Shown here: in pieces, positions 17,952-26,196 of the stretch | Layout: the number at the start of each line of letters is the position of its first letter | Position numbering within the stretch: position 1 is the stretch's first letter | NCBI RefSeq assembly: GCF_017873965.1 | Contig: NZ_JAGGKT010000003.1 | Coordinates: 124,001-188,000, forward strand | DNA: 64,000 bases | Direction: 5' to 3' | Source: Ammoniphilus resinae | GTDB lineage: Bacteria > Bacillota > Bacilli > Aneurinibacillales > RAOX-1 | Program-made: the position numbers and the translations under genes | Notes under the pieces: generated by a model | Told to the model about the DNA's origin: nothing | Databases searched by the model: none | Seen by the model: only the letters and a program-made list of their open reading frames with translations

Positions 17952-19124
17952 ATGAAAATCGAAGCAGCTGATGTTATTAAAGGGCTTCCTACGCAATTTT
18001 TTTCGACCTTGGTGCGGAAAGTGGGGAAGGTTGCAGAAGCAGGTCATGACATTATTAATTTAGGTCAAGGGAATCCAGATCAACCAACCCCCGCCCATAT
18101 CGTGGAAGCAGCACAAAAGGCTGTGGCAGATCCTTTGCACCATAAATATCCTCCTTTCCAGGGGAGGATTGAGCTAAAGGAAGCCGTAGCAGAATGGTAT
18201 AAAAACGAATTTCAGGTTACGTTGGACCCGGGACGTGAAGTGGCCATTGTTTTCGGTGGCAAGACTGGTTTAATTGAGGTCAGTCAGTGTCTTTTAAATC
18301 CAGGGGACATTTGTCTTGTTCCTGATCCTGGTTATCCAGACTACTGGTCAGGGGTAGCGATGGCCGGGGGACGTATGTCCTTTATGCCACTGCTTAAAGA
18401 AAATCAATTCTTGCCGGATTTTTCGAAGATTCCTTCTAAGGAACTGGGGAAAGCAAAATTAATGTTTTTGAACTACCCGAATAACCCCACAGCAACAACG
18501 GCCCCTCTATCTTTTTTTGAGAATACCGTTCGCTTTGCCAAGGAGAATAACATCGTTATTTGCCATGATTTCGCTTATGGAAAGATCGGCTTTGACGGTC
18601 AAAAACCAGCGAGCTTTCTCCAGGCGGAAGGAGCTAAAGAGGTAGGTGTAGAGGTATATACCCTTTCAAAAACATATAATATGGCGGGCTGGCGAGTAGG
18701 ATTTGTGATTGGTAATGAAGAGGTAGTACGACTTATTAATTTATTGCAAGACCATCTTTTTGTCAGCTTGTTTGGAGCCGTTCAAATGGCCTCGGCACAT
18801 GCCCTTACTGCATCACAGGACTGTGTCCGGGAATTGGTCGGAATCTATGAAAAGAGAAGAAACGTGTTTTTTGATGGTTTGCGGCAGATCGGTTGGCACG
18901 CCGAGCCCTCTCAAGGATCTTTCTTTGGCTGGCTACCCGTTCCCGAAGGTTTCACTTCTGTCAGTCTAGCTGACTACCTTTTAGAACACGCTCATCTCGT
19001 GGTCGCTCCAGGCGTTGGGTTTGGGGATCACGGTGAAGGGTATGTTAGAGTTGGTTTATTGACGACGGAACAACGGTTGGAAGAAGCGGTTGCGCGGATC
19101 GATGCGTTAAAATTATTTCGGTAG
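17952..19124 (+). CDS. mtnE: PLP aminotransferase, probably methionine-salvage MtnE
   Basis: 390 residues, 14 bases after metI. Fold-type I aminotransferase with INLGQGNPDQPTPAHIVEA at the N-terminus, VPDPGYPDYWSGVA, MFLNYPNNPTA, FAYGKIGFDG and the PLP-lysine motif YTLSKTYNMAGWRVGF (Lys ~239). These match B. subtilis MtnE (YkrV), which transaminates 2-oxo-4-methylthiobutyrate to methionine in the last step of methionine salvage. Its place directly after the SAM-regulated metQNI agrees with that. A broader glutamine- or aspartate-dependent aminotransferase cannot be excluded. Confidence 0.82.
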   Translation: MKIEAADVIKGLPTQFFSTLVRKVGKVAEAGHDIINLGQGNPDQPTPAHIVEAAQKAVADPLHHKYPPFQGRIELKEAVAEWYKNEFQVTLDPGREVAIVFGGKTGLIEVSQCLLNPGDICLVPDPGYPDYWSGVAMAGGRMSFMPLLKENQFLPDFSKIPSKELGKAKLMFLNYPNNPTATTAPLSFFENTVRFAKENNIVICHDFAYGKIGFDGQKPASFLQAEGAKEVGVEVYTLSKTYNMAGWRVGFVIGNEEVVRLINLLQDHLFVSLFGAVQMASAHALTASQDCVRELVGIYEKRRNVFFDGLRQIGWHAEPSQGSFFGWLPVPEGFTSVSLADYLLEHAHLVVAPGVGFGDHGEGYVRVGLLTTEQRLEEAVARIDALKLFR

Positions 19125-19163
19125 TAGGGCATAAGATTGGGAATAGGCCTTATCTAGCTTACC

Positions 19164-19319
19164 AAGACCAAAATGACCTTTGGGAAATGTGAAAATGGTC
19201 TTCATCGGGGGTATGAAGACCAAAATGACCTTTGAAAATTACGAAAATGGTCTTCATAACCTCGATGAAGACCAAACTACCTCTCAGGAGTTGGGAGAAT
19301 GGTCTTTAAGCGGGATTTC
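19164..19319 (+). repeat. three tandem 52-bp units, each with a 39-nt hairpin
   Basis: Units start at 19164, 19216 and 19268, exactly 52 bp apart. Each runs from AAGACCA to TGGTCTT, which pair as the stem ends of a 39-nt hairpin (unit 2 extends to ATGAAGACCA/TGGTCTTCAT). Units 1 and 2 are nearly identical in their first 18 bases (AAGACCAAAATGACCTTT) and in GAAAATGGTCTTCAT; unit 3 has diverged. No T-run follows, so these are not ordinary terminators. A related 52-bp unit with a changed but still paired stem is at 52168. Confidence 0.8.
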
Positions 19320-19365
19320 CCCTATTTATTATTGAGATGTCAAAAATTGCAGCAAATTTTTCCTC

Positions 19366-19494
19366 TTATTTCCGCTGAAGCCCTTCGTTGTCATCTTCCT
19401 GTTCTGGTAAAAAATTACAGTCCTCACAAATCCAATACGTACCAATCTCTTTTCCCTCATGTAATTTTCCGCAATCGTTGCATGTTATCATCAT
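19366..19494 (-). CDS. small zinc-ribbon protein (42 aa)
   Basis: Starts with ATG-ATG at 19494/19491 behind AAGGAGGC on the minus strand. The 42 residues contain two CxxC pairs, CNDC (residues 5-8) and CEDC (23-26), spaced as in a zinc ribbon, and an acidic C-terminus (EQEDDNEG). It is convergent with mtnE and the hairpin repeats. Longer plus-strand frames over the same bases have no ribosome binding site. Function unknown. Confidence 0.65.
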   Translation of the reverse strand: MMITCNDCGKLHEGKEIGTYWICEDCNFLPEQEDDNEGLQRK

Positions 19495-19638
19495 TAAGCC
19501 TCCTTTCAGTATCGGTTTTCCTCAATTATCAATTATTATTCCCTCTTCAATGCCCTTTTTATCTTTGTATGAAACTATTTTTTGGAAAAATCGTATAGTA
19601 AAATAGGAAGTAGCAAAATTAGAAAGGAATTGATACAT

Positions 19639-19947
19639 TTGGATCGGAAGGCTTCCCTTATTGTCGTTCATGCGAGTGCTTTTTTCGCCCCTATCCTAGT
19701 CCCCATCATTTTCATGTTTATAACGAAAGATCCTGACGTGAAAAGCAATGCGATTCAAGCTCTATTATTCCATCTGATTCTTGGATTCTGTTTCTTTATT
19801 TCTTTCGTCTTGTCATTTGTACTTATTGGTCTTCCCTTGTTAGTGTTCTTTGGTGTGGTTGCCGTTTGGTATCCGATCAAAGGAATCGTATATGCTGCTC
19901 AGGACAGTCAATATAGTTACCCAATTGTGGGAAAATGGGTTTCTTAA
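19639..19947 (+). CDS. DUF4870 small membrane protein
   Basis: 102 residues from TTG 19639, about 10 bases after GAAAGGAA. Three hydrophobic segments are visible, with FAPILVPIIFMFITKDPDVKSNAIQALLFHL typical of DUF4870 proteins (the Asp/Lys loop and 'QAL.fhl' motif). Function unknown; it is an integral membrane protein. Starts further upstream (to 19582) lack a ribosome site. Confidence 0.7.
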   Translation: MDRKASLIVVHASAFFAPILVPIIFMFITKDPDVKSNAIQALLFHLILGFCFFISFVLSFVLIGLPLLVFFGVVAVWYPIKGIVYAAQDSQYSYPIVGKWVS

Positions 19948-20031
19948 ACGTAAAAAGAGGAAAGTTTTTGTCATCCTCTGCATATAGATATAAAGGTCAG
20001 AACAAGGATGAGGTATATGGAGGGATTTCTC

Positions 20032-20202
20032 ATGTATGTAGGTGTATTTGACCTCAGAAACAGACTAGAGCAAACGAGGAAACTATTGAAGGATAAAATC
20101 CATTTGCGGGAAATGCTGGAAGAGGACATTAAGGAATTAGAGCAATCGGTGAAAGATCTCGAGGGCATGCTAAACAAAACTGAAAAAACGGTGCTCGTAT
20201 AG
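20032..20202 (+). CDS. small coiled-coil protein (56 aa)
   Basis: ATG 20032 with GGAGGG at 20017-20022. After the opening MYVGVFDLRNRLEQ, residues ~10-50 form one continuous amphipathic heptad pattern (REMLEEDIKELEQSVKDLEG). No cysteine, no membrane segment. Ends at a strong terminator. Unrecognised. Confidence 0.6.
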   Translation: MYVGVFDLRNRLEQTRKLLKDKIHLREMLEEDIKELEQSVKDLEGMLNKTEKTVLV

Positions 20203-20212
20203 CGAGCTTGGC

Positions 20213-20245
20213 ATAAGGCCTCTCTAATAGGAGAGGCCTTATTTC
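20213..20245 (+). terminator. terminator
   Basis: AAGGCCTCTC/GAGAGGCCTT 10-bp perfect stem, loop TAATAG, followed by ATTTC. Confidence 0.8.
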
Positions 20246-20322
20246 AGCCGGTTACTTTCAAATCTTTTTTAAATCCTGTACAATATAATTTGGAATGGAT
20301 GTCTCTGGCAGGAGGAATTGCA

Positions 20323-21132
20323 GTGGACAACAGAAATTGGGATACCTTTTTAATCCCATACGAACAGGCTGTGGAAGAACTAAAAATCAAGTTTAAAGGG
20401 ATACGAAAGGAATTTAAGAAGAGAGAAGAATATTCGCCCATTGAATTTGTTACAGGAAGGGTCAAGAGAATATCGAGTATCTTCGATAAGGCGAAACGCC
20501 TTAATGTTTCCATGGAGGAAATCGATACGGGAATCGAGGATATTGCAGGGATTCGAATCATGTGCCAGTTTGTAGATGATATCTACAAGGTTAGGGATTT
20601 GATATTGCAAAGAGATCAAAAGGACATGACCATTGTTTATGAAAAGGATTATGTAAATCATAAAAAGGAAAGCGGTTATCGCAGTCATCATATTATTATT
20701 AAATATCCGGTTCAAACTTCGATTGGGCAAAGAGTGATCCTTGCTGAAATCCAGATTCGGACGTTAGCGATGAATTTTTGGGCAACGATTGAGCATTCAT
20801 TAAACTATAAATATGCACAAAATATACCCCCGCGGATTAGGGAACGCCTAGCCAAAGCTGCCGAGGCTGCCTATGAACTGGATCAGGAGATGTCCCTGAT
20901 TCGGGAGGAAGTGATGGAAGCACAGCAGGAATTTGAGACGAAGTCACAATTGGTAACAAATATCTTAAGAGGGATTCAAAAACTGTATTCATATGGGAAT
21001 GTTACAGAAGCTGACCGATTCTATCAGAGTTTTAAAGAAATTTGGGATTCCGGAAAAGTTTCACAGCTGGGTCACCTAGCTGATCGGATCCGTATCGCAA
21101 TCGAAGCTTCCGTTTCATCTAGAGGGCAATAA
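20323..21132 (+). CDS. relQ: small alarmone synthetase (RelQ/SasB, YjbM family)
   Basis: 269 residues from GTG 20323, ten bases downstream of GGAGG. It makes (p)ppGpp from GTP/GDP and ATP. Conserved features: SPIEFVTGRVKRISSIFDKA, EDIAGIRIMCQFVDDIY, HKKESGYRSHHIII and EIQIRTLAMNFWATIEHSLN. No hydrolase, TGS or ACT domain. The B. subtilis homologue is about 211 residues; this one carries an extra ~58-residue C-terminal segment (LVTNILRGIQKLYSYGN...) that is unusual. A terminator overlaps the stop codon. Confidence 0.92.
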   Translation: MDNRNWDTFLIPYEQAVEELKIKFKGIRKEFKKREEYSPIEFVTGRVKRISSIFDKAKRLNVSMEEIDTGIEDIAGIRIMCQFVDDIYKVRDLILQRDQKDMTIVYEKDYVNHKKESGYRSHHIIIKYPVQTSIGQRVILAEIQIRTLAMNFWATIEHSLNYKYAQNIPPRIRERLAKAAEAAYELDQEMSLIREEVMEAQQEFETKSQLVTNILRGIQKLYSYGNVTEADRFYQSFKEIWDSGKVSQLGHLADRIRIAIEASVSSRGQ

Positions 21133-21151
21133 GCGTTGCTCTCTTTTTTCT
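21121..21151 (+). terminator. terminator overlapping relQ end
   Basis: AGAGGGCAA/TTGCTCTCT stem (one G-T pair) with the stop codon in the loop, followed by TTTTTC. A second perfect hairpin TCTCCTC-GAAG-GAGGAGA follows at 21166-21183, flanked by A-runs. Confidence 0.75.
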
Positions 21152-21368
21152 TGATCACAAGAAAATCTCCTCGAAGGAGGAGAAAAAACAAAGGTTATGA
21201 GTTATATTAATATATGCAGGTATAGATACAAATTGACAGAAAAATTTGCTTTTAGCACCAAAAGATAAAGGGCTCGACAACTGGGCTAGATGATATAAAA
21301 TAAATAGTGGATGTTATATCTCCAAAAACGAAGGAAATGATTGTTTCTAAGTATAAAGGAGTCGGACT

Positions 21369-22463
21369 ATGTATCATAGAAAACAAACCAGACCTGTAAA
21401 GGTTGGAAATGTGACAATTGGTGGCAGTGATGAAATCGTTATTCAAAGCATGACAACGACGAAAACGGCAGATGTGAAGGCAACTGTAGAACAGATTCAT
21501 AGACTGGAAGAAGCAGGCTGTCAAATTGTACGGGTTACAGTGAACAACATGGAGGCCGCGGAAGCGATCAAAGAGATCAAAAAACAGATCCAGATCCCAC
21601 TTGTATCGGATATTCATTTTGATTATAAATTGGCAATAAAAGCGATTGAAAATGGGATTGACAAAGTTAGAATAAATCCGGGTAATATCGGCAAAAGAGA
21701 AAAGGTCCAAGAGGTGGTTAAAGCCTGTAAGGAACGGGGAGTTCCCATCCGGATTGGGGTCAATGCCGGTTCTCTGGAAAAGCATCTACTAGAAAAATAT
21801 GGTTACCCAACTGCAGATGCGATGGTGGAAAGTGCGCTCCACCATATTCAAATTTTAGAGGATTTGGATTTCCACGATATTATCGTATCCTTGAAGGCAT
21901 CTGACGTGCCCTTGGCTATTTCAGCTTATATGAAGGCGGCTTCAGCTTTTGCTTATCCTCTTCACCTTGGGATTACTGAAGCGGGTACCCTATTCTCAGG
22001 AACCATTAAGAGTGCAGCAGGACTTGGGGCACTCTTAGCCCAAGGCATTGGATCTACTATCCGAATTTCTTTAAGTGCGGATCCGGTAGAAGAAATTAAA
22101 GTATGCCGCGAATTGCTAAAGACATTTGGGCTTGTTTCTAATGCGGCAACCTTAATTTCCTGCCCGACATGTGGACGGATAGAAATAGACCTATTTTCCG
22201 TTGCCAATGAAATAGAAGATTATATTGCAGGGTTGAAGGCGCCTATTAAAGTAGCTGTGTTAGGATGTGCAGTAAATGGACCTGGGGAGGCAAGGGAAGC
22301 CGATATCGGAATTGCCGGTGCAAGGGGAGAAGGGCTGCTCTTCCGACACGGGGAGATAGTGCGGAAAATCCCGGAAGAGAATTTGGTAGAAGAGTTAAAG
22401 AAAGAAATTGATGCCTTAGCAGAAGAGTACCATCGGACCGGGGTATTGCCTAGACGCCATTAA
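21369..22463 (+). CDS. ispG: 4-hydroxy-3-methylbut-2-en-1-yl diphosphate synthase
   Basis: 364 residues, RBS AAAGGAG. IspG (GcpE) is the penultimate MEP-pathway enzyme. The TIM barrel starts with [20 protein letters not shown]. The [4Fe-4S] ligands are in [13 protein letters not shown] (~264) and [12 protein letters not shown] (~297), and HLGITEAG is present. It supplies IPP/DMAPP, including the donor used by MiaA. The 235 bases upstream hold a TTGACA at 21233 but no clear matched -10, and no gene. Confidence 0.97.
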   Translation: MYHRKQTRPVKVGNVTIGGSDEIVIQSMTTTKTADVKATVEQIHRLEEAGCQIVRVTVNNMEAAEAIKEIKKQIQIPLVSDIHFDYKLAIKAIENGIDKVRINPGNIGKREKVQEVVKACKERGVPIRIGVNAGSLEKHLLEKYGYPTADAMVESALHHIQILEDLDFHDIIVSLKASDVPLAISAYMKAASAFAYPLHLGITEAGTLFSGTIKSAAGLGALLAQGIGSTIRISLSADPVEEIKVCRELLKTFGLVSNAATLISCPTCGRIEIDLFSVANEIEDYIAGLKAPIKVAVLGCAVNGPGEAREADIGIAGARGEGLLFRHGEIVRKIPEENLVEELKKEIDALAEEYHRTGVLPRRH

Positions 22464-22494
22464 ATAATGAACAATGGAAGGTTGTGGCGTGTAA

Positions 22495-22755
22495 ATGAAA
22501 AAAAAGAAAACGAAGCCTCTTACGGAGGCTTCAAAAAGACCAAGCCAGGAAAAAGGGGCTAGCCTGGCAGACCTTTTGAATGATCAAGTTACAGATCAAC
22601 TAAAGAAATTGAAAAAGGACAAGGAACAAGAATATCGTCAAAAGCAAGAAGAGGAAACCGCTAGAAGAATTTTTGAGGCTCAGCAGAGAGAGAAAAACAA
22701 ATCCTTTGAAGAATTGCTTCAGGAAAGCAATCTAGATTGGAAAAAGTTTAAATAG
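22495..22755 (+). CDS. DUF3886 (YqkE-like) protein
   Basis: 86 residues, very charged: a lysine-rich start, then a long helix (DQLKKLKKDKEQEYRQKQEEE) and the ending SFEELLQESNLDWKKFK, which fits the YqkE/DUF3886 family. No signal peptide or cysteine. Function unknown. It is 31 bases after ispG and may share its transcript. Confidence 0.65.
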   Translation: MKKKKTKPLTEASKRPSQEKGASLADLLNDQVTDQLKKLKKDKEQEYRQKQEEETARRIFEAQQREKNKSFEELLQESNLDWKKFK

Positions 22756-22801
22756 ACAAAGACAAAGGATATTTAAATAGATGAAATGTGGAGGAAATAT
22801 A

Positions 22802-23563
22802 ATGACTGCAAAGGTACTCAAAAAGAAATTGCAGGATGGAGAATGTGTATATGGAACATGGGTGAGAATTCCTGCACCCGTGACTGTTGAAGTGCTTGGC
22901 AGTGCTGGATTAGACTTTTTACATATTGATCTTGAACATAGTTCCATTGATTTACCGATGTTAGATTCCATGGTGTTGGCTGGATACAGCCAAGGGATTC
23001 CCTTAGCTGTTCGAACCGCTTCGCAGAATCCCGCAGATATGTATCGAATCCAGGATATAGGCATCACTTCCCTAATGCTCCCGCGGATTGAAACGGCAGA
23101 GCAATGTTCCCATTTGCTTTCGGGAATTCGTTATGCACCTGCCGGGGTAAGAGGACTTGGCGGAGCTGTTCGAGCGAATCGCTGGGGCGCTATCTCTCTG
23201 GAGGAACATCTAAAAGAAGCGGAAGAAGAGACCATTGTTATTGTACAGATTGAATCGCAAAAGGGTCTGGATAATATGGAGGAAATTCTGGATGTACCGG
23301 GAATTGACGTTTTATATATCGGTCCATTCGATCTTTCTCAAGCTTTAGGGTATACAGGTCAAGTAACGCATCCAAAGGTACAAGAAACCATTCTTGCCAT
23401 GATCCAGTCAATCCGTAAGCGTGGAATTGCCGTAGGAATTCATGTGTCAACAGAAGAAGAGGCAAAATATTGGGCTGAGCAAGGTGTTCAATATTTTACT
23501 ATTAGTATGGATATTGCATTTTTACGTTCAGGTGCAGCTTCTTTGGTCGCAAGTCTAAAGTAG
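22802..23563 (+). CDS. HpcH/HpaI-type aldolase
   Basis: 253 residues from ATG 22802 behind GTGGAGG. The phosphoenolpyruvate/pyruvate-superfamily barrel has GTWVRIPAPVTVEVLGSAG, FLHIDLEHSSID, metal ligands in VQIESQKGLDN (Glu) and VLYIGPFDLSQALGY (Asp), and RYAPAGVRGLGGAVRA. It should cleave or form a 4-hydroxy-2-oxoacid with Mg2+/Mn2+, like 2-dehydro-3-deoxyglucarate or 4-hydroxy-2-oxovalerate-type aldolases. No pathway partner is adjacent, so the substrate is open. Confidence 0.8.
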   Translation: MTAKVLKKKLQDGECVYGTWVRIPAPVTVEVLGSAGLDFLHIDLEHSSIDLPMLDSMVLAGYSQGIPLAVRTASQNPADMYRIQDIGITSLMLPRIETAEQCSHLLSGIRYAPAGVRGLGGAVRANRWGAISLEEHLKEAEEETIVIVQIESQKGLDNMEEILDVPGIDVLYIGPFDLSQALGYTGQVTHPKVQETILAMIQSIRKRGIAVGIHVSTEEEAKYWAEQGVQYFTISMDIAFLRSGAASLVASLK

Positions 23564-23615
23564 GGATCGTTAGAATAATATATAAAAAACGCTTGTACTG
23601 AAGGAGAGGATCACC

Positions 23616-23801
23616 ATGCTTCTTCAATTTATGATTAGTATTACACTCTTATCATTTTTATTTCTTTGGATTTTAGACGGATCAAGGAAACAGCTGTATG
23701 ATTTAGAAAAGGAACTTTCGGAAGTTAATTTTTTAGATCGAATTAATAAAGAAAAATACTTGGAGGAAGTGGGTTATAATGTATTGGGTGACCCATGGTA
23801 A
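23616..23801 (+). CDS. small single-span membrane protein (61 aa)
   Basis: ATG 23616 behind AAGGAGAGG. One N-terminal membrane helix (residues 2-20, LLQFMISITLLSFLFLWIL) is followed by a charged cytoplasmic part. No family recognised. A terminator follows. Confidence 0.55.
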   Translation: MLLQFMISITLLSFLFLWILDGSRKQLYDLEKELSEVNFLDRINKEKYLEEVGYNVLGDPW

Positions 23802-23826
23802 CCATCTTCCTGCGATAATCTTTTTT

Positions 23827-23854
23827 CGACTATGCTTCCAAGTATAGTCGTTTT
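23827..23854 (+). terminator. terminator before NAD kinase
   Basis: CGACTAT/ATAGTCG stem followed by TTTTCATTTTC. Its position rules out the longest reading of the NAD kinase frame. Confidence 0.7.
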
Positions 23855-23915
23855 CATTTTCAGCGCATTTTTGCGAATAATAAAGAAAGCTTGTCTTAGA
23901 AAGAAGGGAATTGGT

Positions 23916-24713
23916 TTGAATACGGAAACACGTTGTTTTGCGGTAATAAGCAGAGGAGACCCCATTTCTGAAGTAAAAAGAGAATTAGCCATCCGAACGT
24001 TAGAAAGAGCGGGGTTTGTCTATCAAGCAGAGGAACCGGAAATCATCCTTGCAATTGGCGGAGATGGGACCGTTCTGCAGGCTTTTCATACCTATAAACA
24101 CCGATTGGAATTGTCTGGATTTATCGCATATAATACTGGTCATTTAGGTTTCTATTCTGACTGGGATGATCTAGATGCTTTGCTGCAGGCAATCATTGAA
24201 GGGCATCTTATTACAGTATCTTATCCATTAGTTGAAGTTCATGTACATAGTCATGAGGGACAAACCTCTTTTCTCGCCTTAAACGATTTTACTATCAAGG
24301 GTGTAAAAGGTTCGGTTCAAATCAATGTTTGTTTAAATCAGCATCTATTTGAATCATTTAAAGGAGATGGCTTGTGTGTTTCTTCACCCTCTGGGAGTAC
24401 AGGGTACAATAAAAGTCTTGGTGGGGCGATTGTCCATCCGTCCTTGGAGATGATTCAACTAAGTGAAATGGCTTCGATTAACAATCGAGTCTATCGCACC
24501 ATCGGGTCATCACTTGTTATTCCCAAGCATCACGTATTAAAACTAATGCCAGAAAGAGATTCGTATATTTATACCGTAGACCATGAATCTTATTTTACAG
24601 ATACAATACAGGAAGTTCGCTGCAATGTGGCAAAAGAAAAAATTCAATTTTATCGCTGTCGGACTTTTCCATTCTGGAACAGGGTAAAAGAAGCATTTAT
24701 TTCCACCGATTAG
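23916..24713 (+). CDS. nadK: NAD kinase
   Basis: 265 residues from TTG 23916 after GAAGGGA; upstream in-frame starts overlap the terminator at 23827-23854. NAD kinase makes NADP+ from NAD+ and ATP. The motif IGGDGTVLQAF (GGDGT ~residues 48-52), FIAYNTGHLGFYSDW, LNDFTIKG and DGLCVSSPSGSTGYNKSLGG are all present. The length and the lack of a long N-terminus fit the B. subtilis NadK/NadF group. Confidence 0.93.
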   Translation: MNTETRCFAVISRGDPISEVKRELAIRTLERAGFVYQAEEPEIILAIGGDGTVLQAFHTYKHRLELSGFIAYNTGHLGFYSDWDDLDALLQAIIEGHLITVSYPLVEVHVHSHEGQTSFLALNDFTIKGVKGSVQINVCLNQHLFESFKGDGLCVSSPSGSTGYNKSLGGAIVHPSLEMIQLSEMASINNRVYRTIGSSLVIPKHHVLKLMPERDSYIYTVDHESYFTDTIQEVRCNVAKEKIQFYRCRTFPFWNRVKEAFISTD

Positions 24714-24925
24714 TTCTGGCATGTGCCTTAAAAATTTTTTTAAGAATGGGAGAAAATCAGCGAAAAACTCAGCAAATTGGGTTAGATACAAGGGTTGAGT
24801 TGGATAAATTGATTAATTATACAGTTTTTTCTTCGAATGTTACTGATTTTGGCTGATTTCATGATGAAAAATGGGCCTGTTTTTATGGTATAATGATTAT
24901 GAACCTGAAAATGGGAGAGATATTT

Positions 24926-25510
24926 ATGGCTCAGAGGTTAGCCACAGAATACAAACAAATTGTACTGGAATTAAGCAGTCAACAGTTGCAAGGATTTATT
25001 AACTTATTTAAGATGAATAATTTTTCGTCTGAAATTCGAGTGTATGAGAATGGGGATACCGAATTTATCCTGTCTGACAATGGGAATGAGATTCCTCTAG
25101 CCTTTCGCAACATGGGGCTGTTCTTTGAATTTAAAGGTTCCTATATCATTACTGATATACAACTGGCACACACCATGCGTAAAGCAATACGTGATTTTAA
25201 GGGGAACGCCATTGTAAATCGTCTTTACAACGGATATTCTATGGAATATCATTATGAACACGGAATTGTCATGAAAATTGTTGAATGCAAGAAGGAAGAT
25301 CAAACCGTTATTTATGAATACGAAGATACGGTTGGTAAGCTTACACGTTTGTTTGCCAAACAGGGAGTGGAAGATCAGATTGCCTGGATTAGACTGCAAA
25401 TTGACTTATTGCTTGACCAACGAAAGAAGACTGAAAACATGAAAACGATTGCTAATATTGATCAGCAATTAGGAACATTATCACGTGAATTAATCAGCCT
25501 AGAAGCTTAA
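24926..25510 (+). CDS. conserved hypothetical cytosolic protein (194 aa)
   Basis: ATG 24926 behind GGGAGAGA; a TATAAT at 24889 lies at promoter distance. Residues ~1-125 form an alpha/beta part (FINLFKMNNFSSEIRVYENGD), and the last ~70 are helical and polar. Similar Bacillales proteins are sometimes annotated 'non-ribosomal peptide synthetase module', but no adenylation, condensation or carrier motif is visible, so that name should not be trusted. It is followed by a terminator and then speH. Confidence 0.6.
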   Translation: MAQRLATEYKQIVLELSSQQLQGFINLFKMNNFSSEIRVYENGDTEFILSDNGNEIPLAFRNMGLFFEFKGSYIITDIQLAHTMRKAIRDFKGNAIVNRLYNGYSMEYHYEHGIVMKIVECKKEDQTVIYEYEDTVGKLTRLFAKQGVEDQIAWIRLQIDLLLDQRKKTENMKTIANIDQQLGTLSRELISLEA

Positions 25511-25519
25511 TCCTATAAA

Positions 25520-25546
25520 AAATGCAGCCCATAGGGCTGCATTTTC
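25520..25546 (+). terminator. terminator
   Basis: GCAGCCC/GGGCTGC stem with flanking AAAAAAT/ATTTT. Confidence 0.85.
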
Positions 25547-25665
25547 ACATTTATGCTATTTTTCAGTCTGCCTAATCTGGGAACAATGGCCAATTCCCCA
25601 AAAGGTATTGCACGTTCGCGGAATCCGTGTTATTTTAGTCATTGTGATACTAAATAGGAACCAGG

Positions 25666-25750
25666 ATTCACTCAAGGAACTTCTCCTCTAGTTAGTGAAT
25701 GGCGTAGGTCCTAGCGATATCGATTTTAGTAACCAATATGCTAGGAGGGG
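25666..25750 (+). promoter_or_regulatory. structured speH leader with hairpin at the ribosome binding site
   Basis: Two possible stems: ATTCACT (25666-25672) with AGTGAAT (25694-25700), and CCTAGC-g-ATAT (25710-25720) with ATATGCTAGG (25736-25745), ten pairs with one bulged G. The 3' arm of the second runs into the Shine-Dalgarno AGGAGGGGGG (25743-25752), so folding could limit translation of speH. No known riboswitch class was recognised. Confidence 0.45.
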
Positions 25751-25760
25751 GGACCGGAAG

Positions 25761-26162
25761 ATGGAATACTCTACTTTCGGAAGACATGTTGCAATGGATA
25801 CTTGGGGTGTAGACTTTGACTTATTGAACAATGCGGAGCTTCTCAAGCATCATATGGTAGAGGCAGCCGAAGCTTGTGGGGCTACTGTGTTGAGTGTTCA
25901 GGCTAAACAATTTGAACCACAAGGGGCTACAGTTCTGGTTCTATTATCTGAAAGCCACCTTTCTATCCATACCTACCCGGAGAAAGGGTTTGCTGCCCTT
26001 GACTGTTACACATGTGGTGAAACCGTTGATCCTGAGATTGCCATTGGGTATATGGTAAAAATGCTTAAACCAGAAAAAACTTATTCTCGTAAATTAATTC
26101 GCGGTGTTGGGGAAATGGAAGTTATGACGCCTGACATGGAAAATGAATTAGTGAAAAAGTAG
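25761..26162 (+). CDS. speH: S-adenosylmethionine decarboxylase proenzyme
   Basis: 133 residues from ATG 25761, 8 bases after AGGAGGGGGG. It decarboxylates SAM to supply the aminopropyl group for spermidine. The self-cleavage site is ESHLSIHTYPE, with Ser68 expected to become the pyruvoyl group; His and Cys of AALDCYTCGE are also conserved. The size fits the SpeH (class 1B) form of Gram-positive bacteria. No speE spermidine synthase is seen in this window. Confidence 0.95.
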   Translation: MEYSTFGRHVAMDTWGVDFDLLNNAELLKHHMVEAAEACGATVLSVQAKQFEPQGATVLVLLSESHLSIHTYPEKGFAALDCYTCGETVDPEIAIGYMVKMLKPEKTYSRKLIRGVGEMEVMTPDMENELVKK

Positions 26163-26169
26163 AATGTTA

Positions 26170-26196
26170 TTAGCCACCTTTTTAGGTGGCTTTTCC
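26170..26196 (+). terminator. terminator after speH
   Basis: AGCCACC/GGTGGCT stem followed by TTTTCC. Confidence 0.8.

Noticed and set aside
19164-19319. CRISPR array
   Set aside because: Three units look array-like, but the whole 52-bp unit is one hairpin with similar 'spacers', no cas genes and only three copies.
19299-19598. 99-residue plus-strand frame across the zinc-ribbon gene
   Set aside because: No ribosome site, low-quality composition (many Cys/Phe/Leu runs), begins inside the hairpin repeat; the minus-strand 42-aa frame is better supported.
24747-24858. 37-residue frame MGENQRKTQQIG...
   Set aside because: No Shine-Dalgarno sequence before the ATG and no recognisable composition; treated as non-coding.
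24926-25510. Non-ribosomal peptide synthetase module
   Set aside because: That name is used for similar short proteins, but none of the NRPS core motifs is present.
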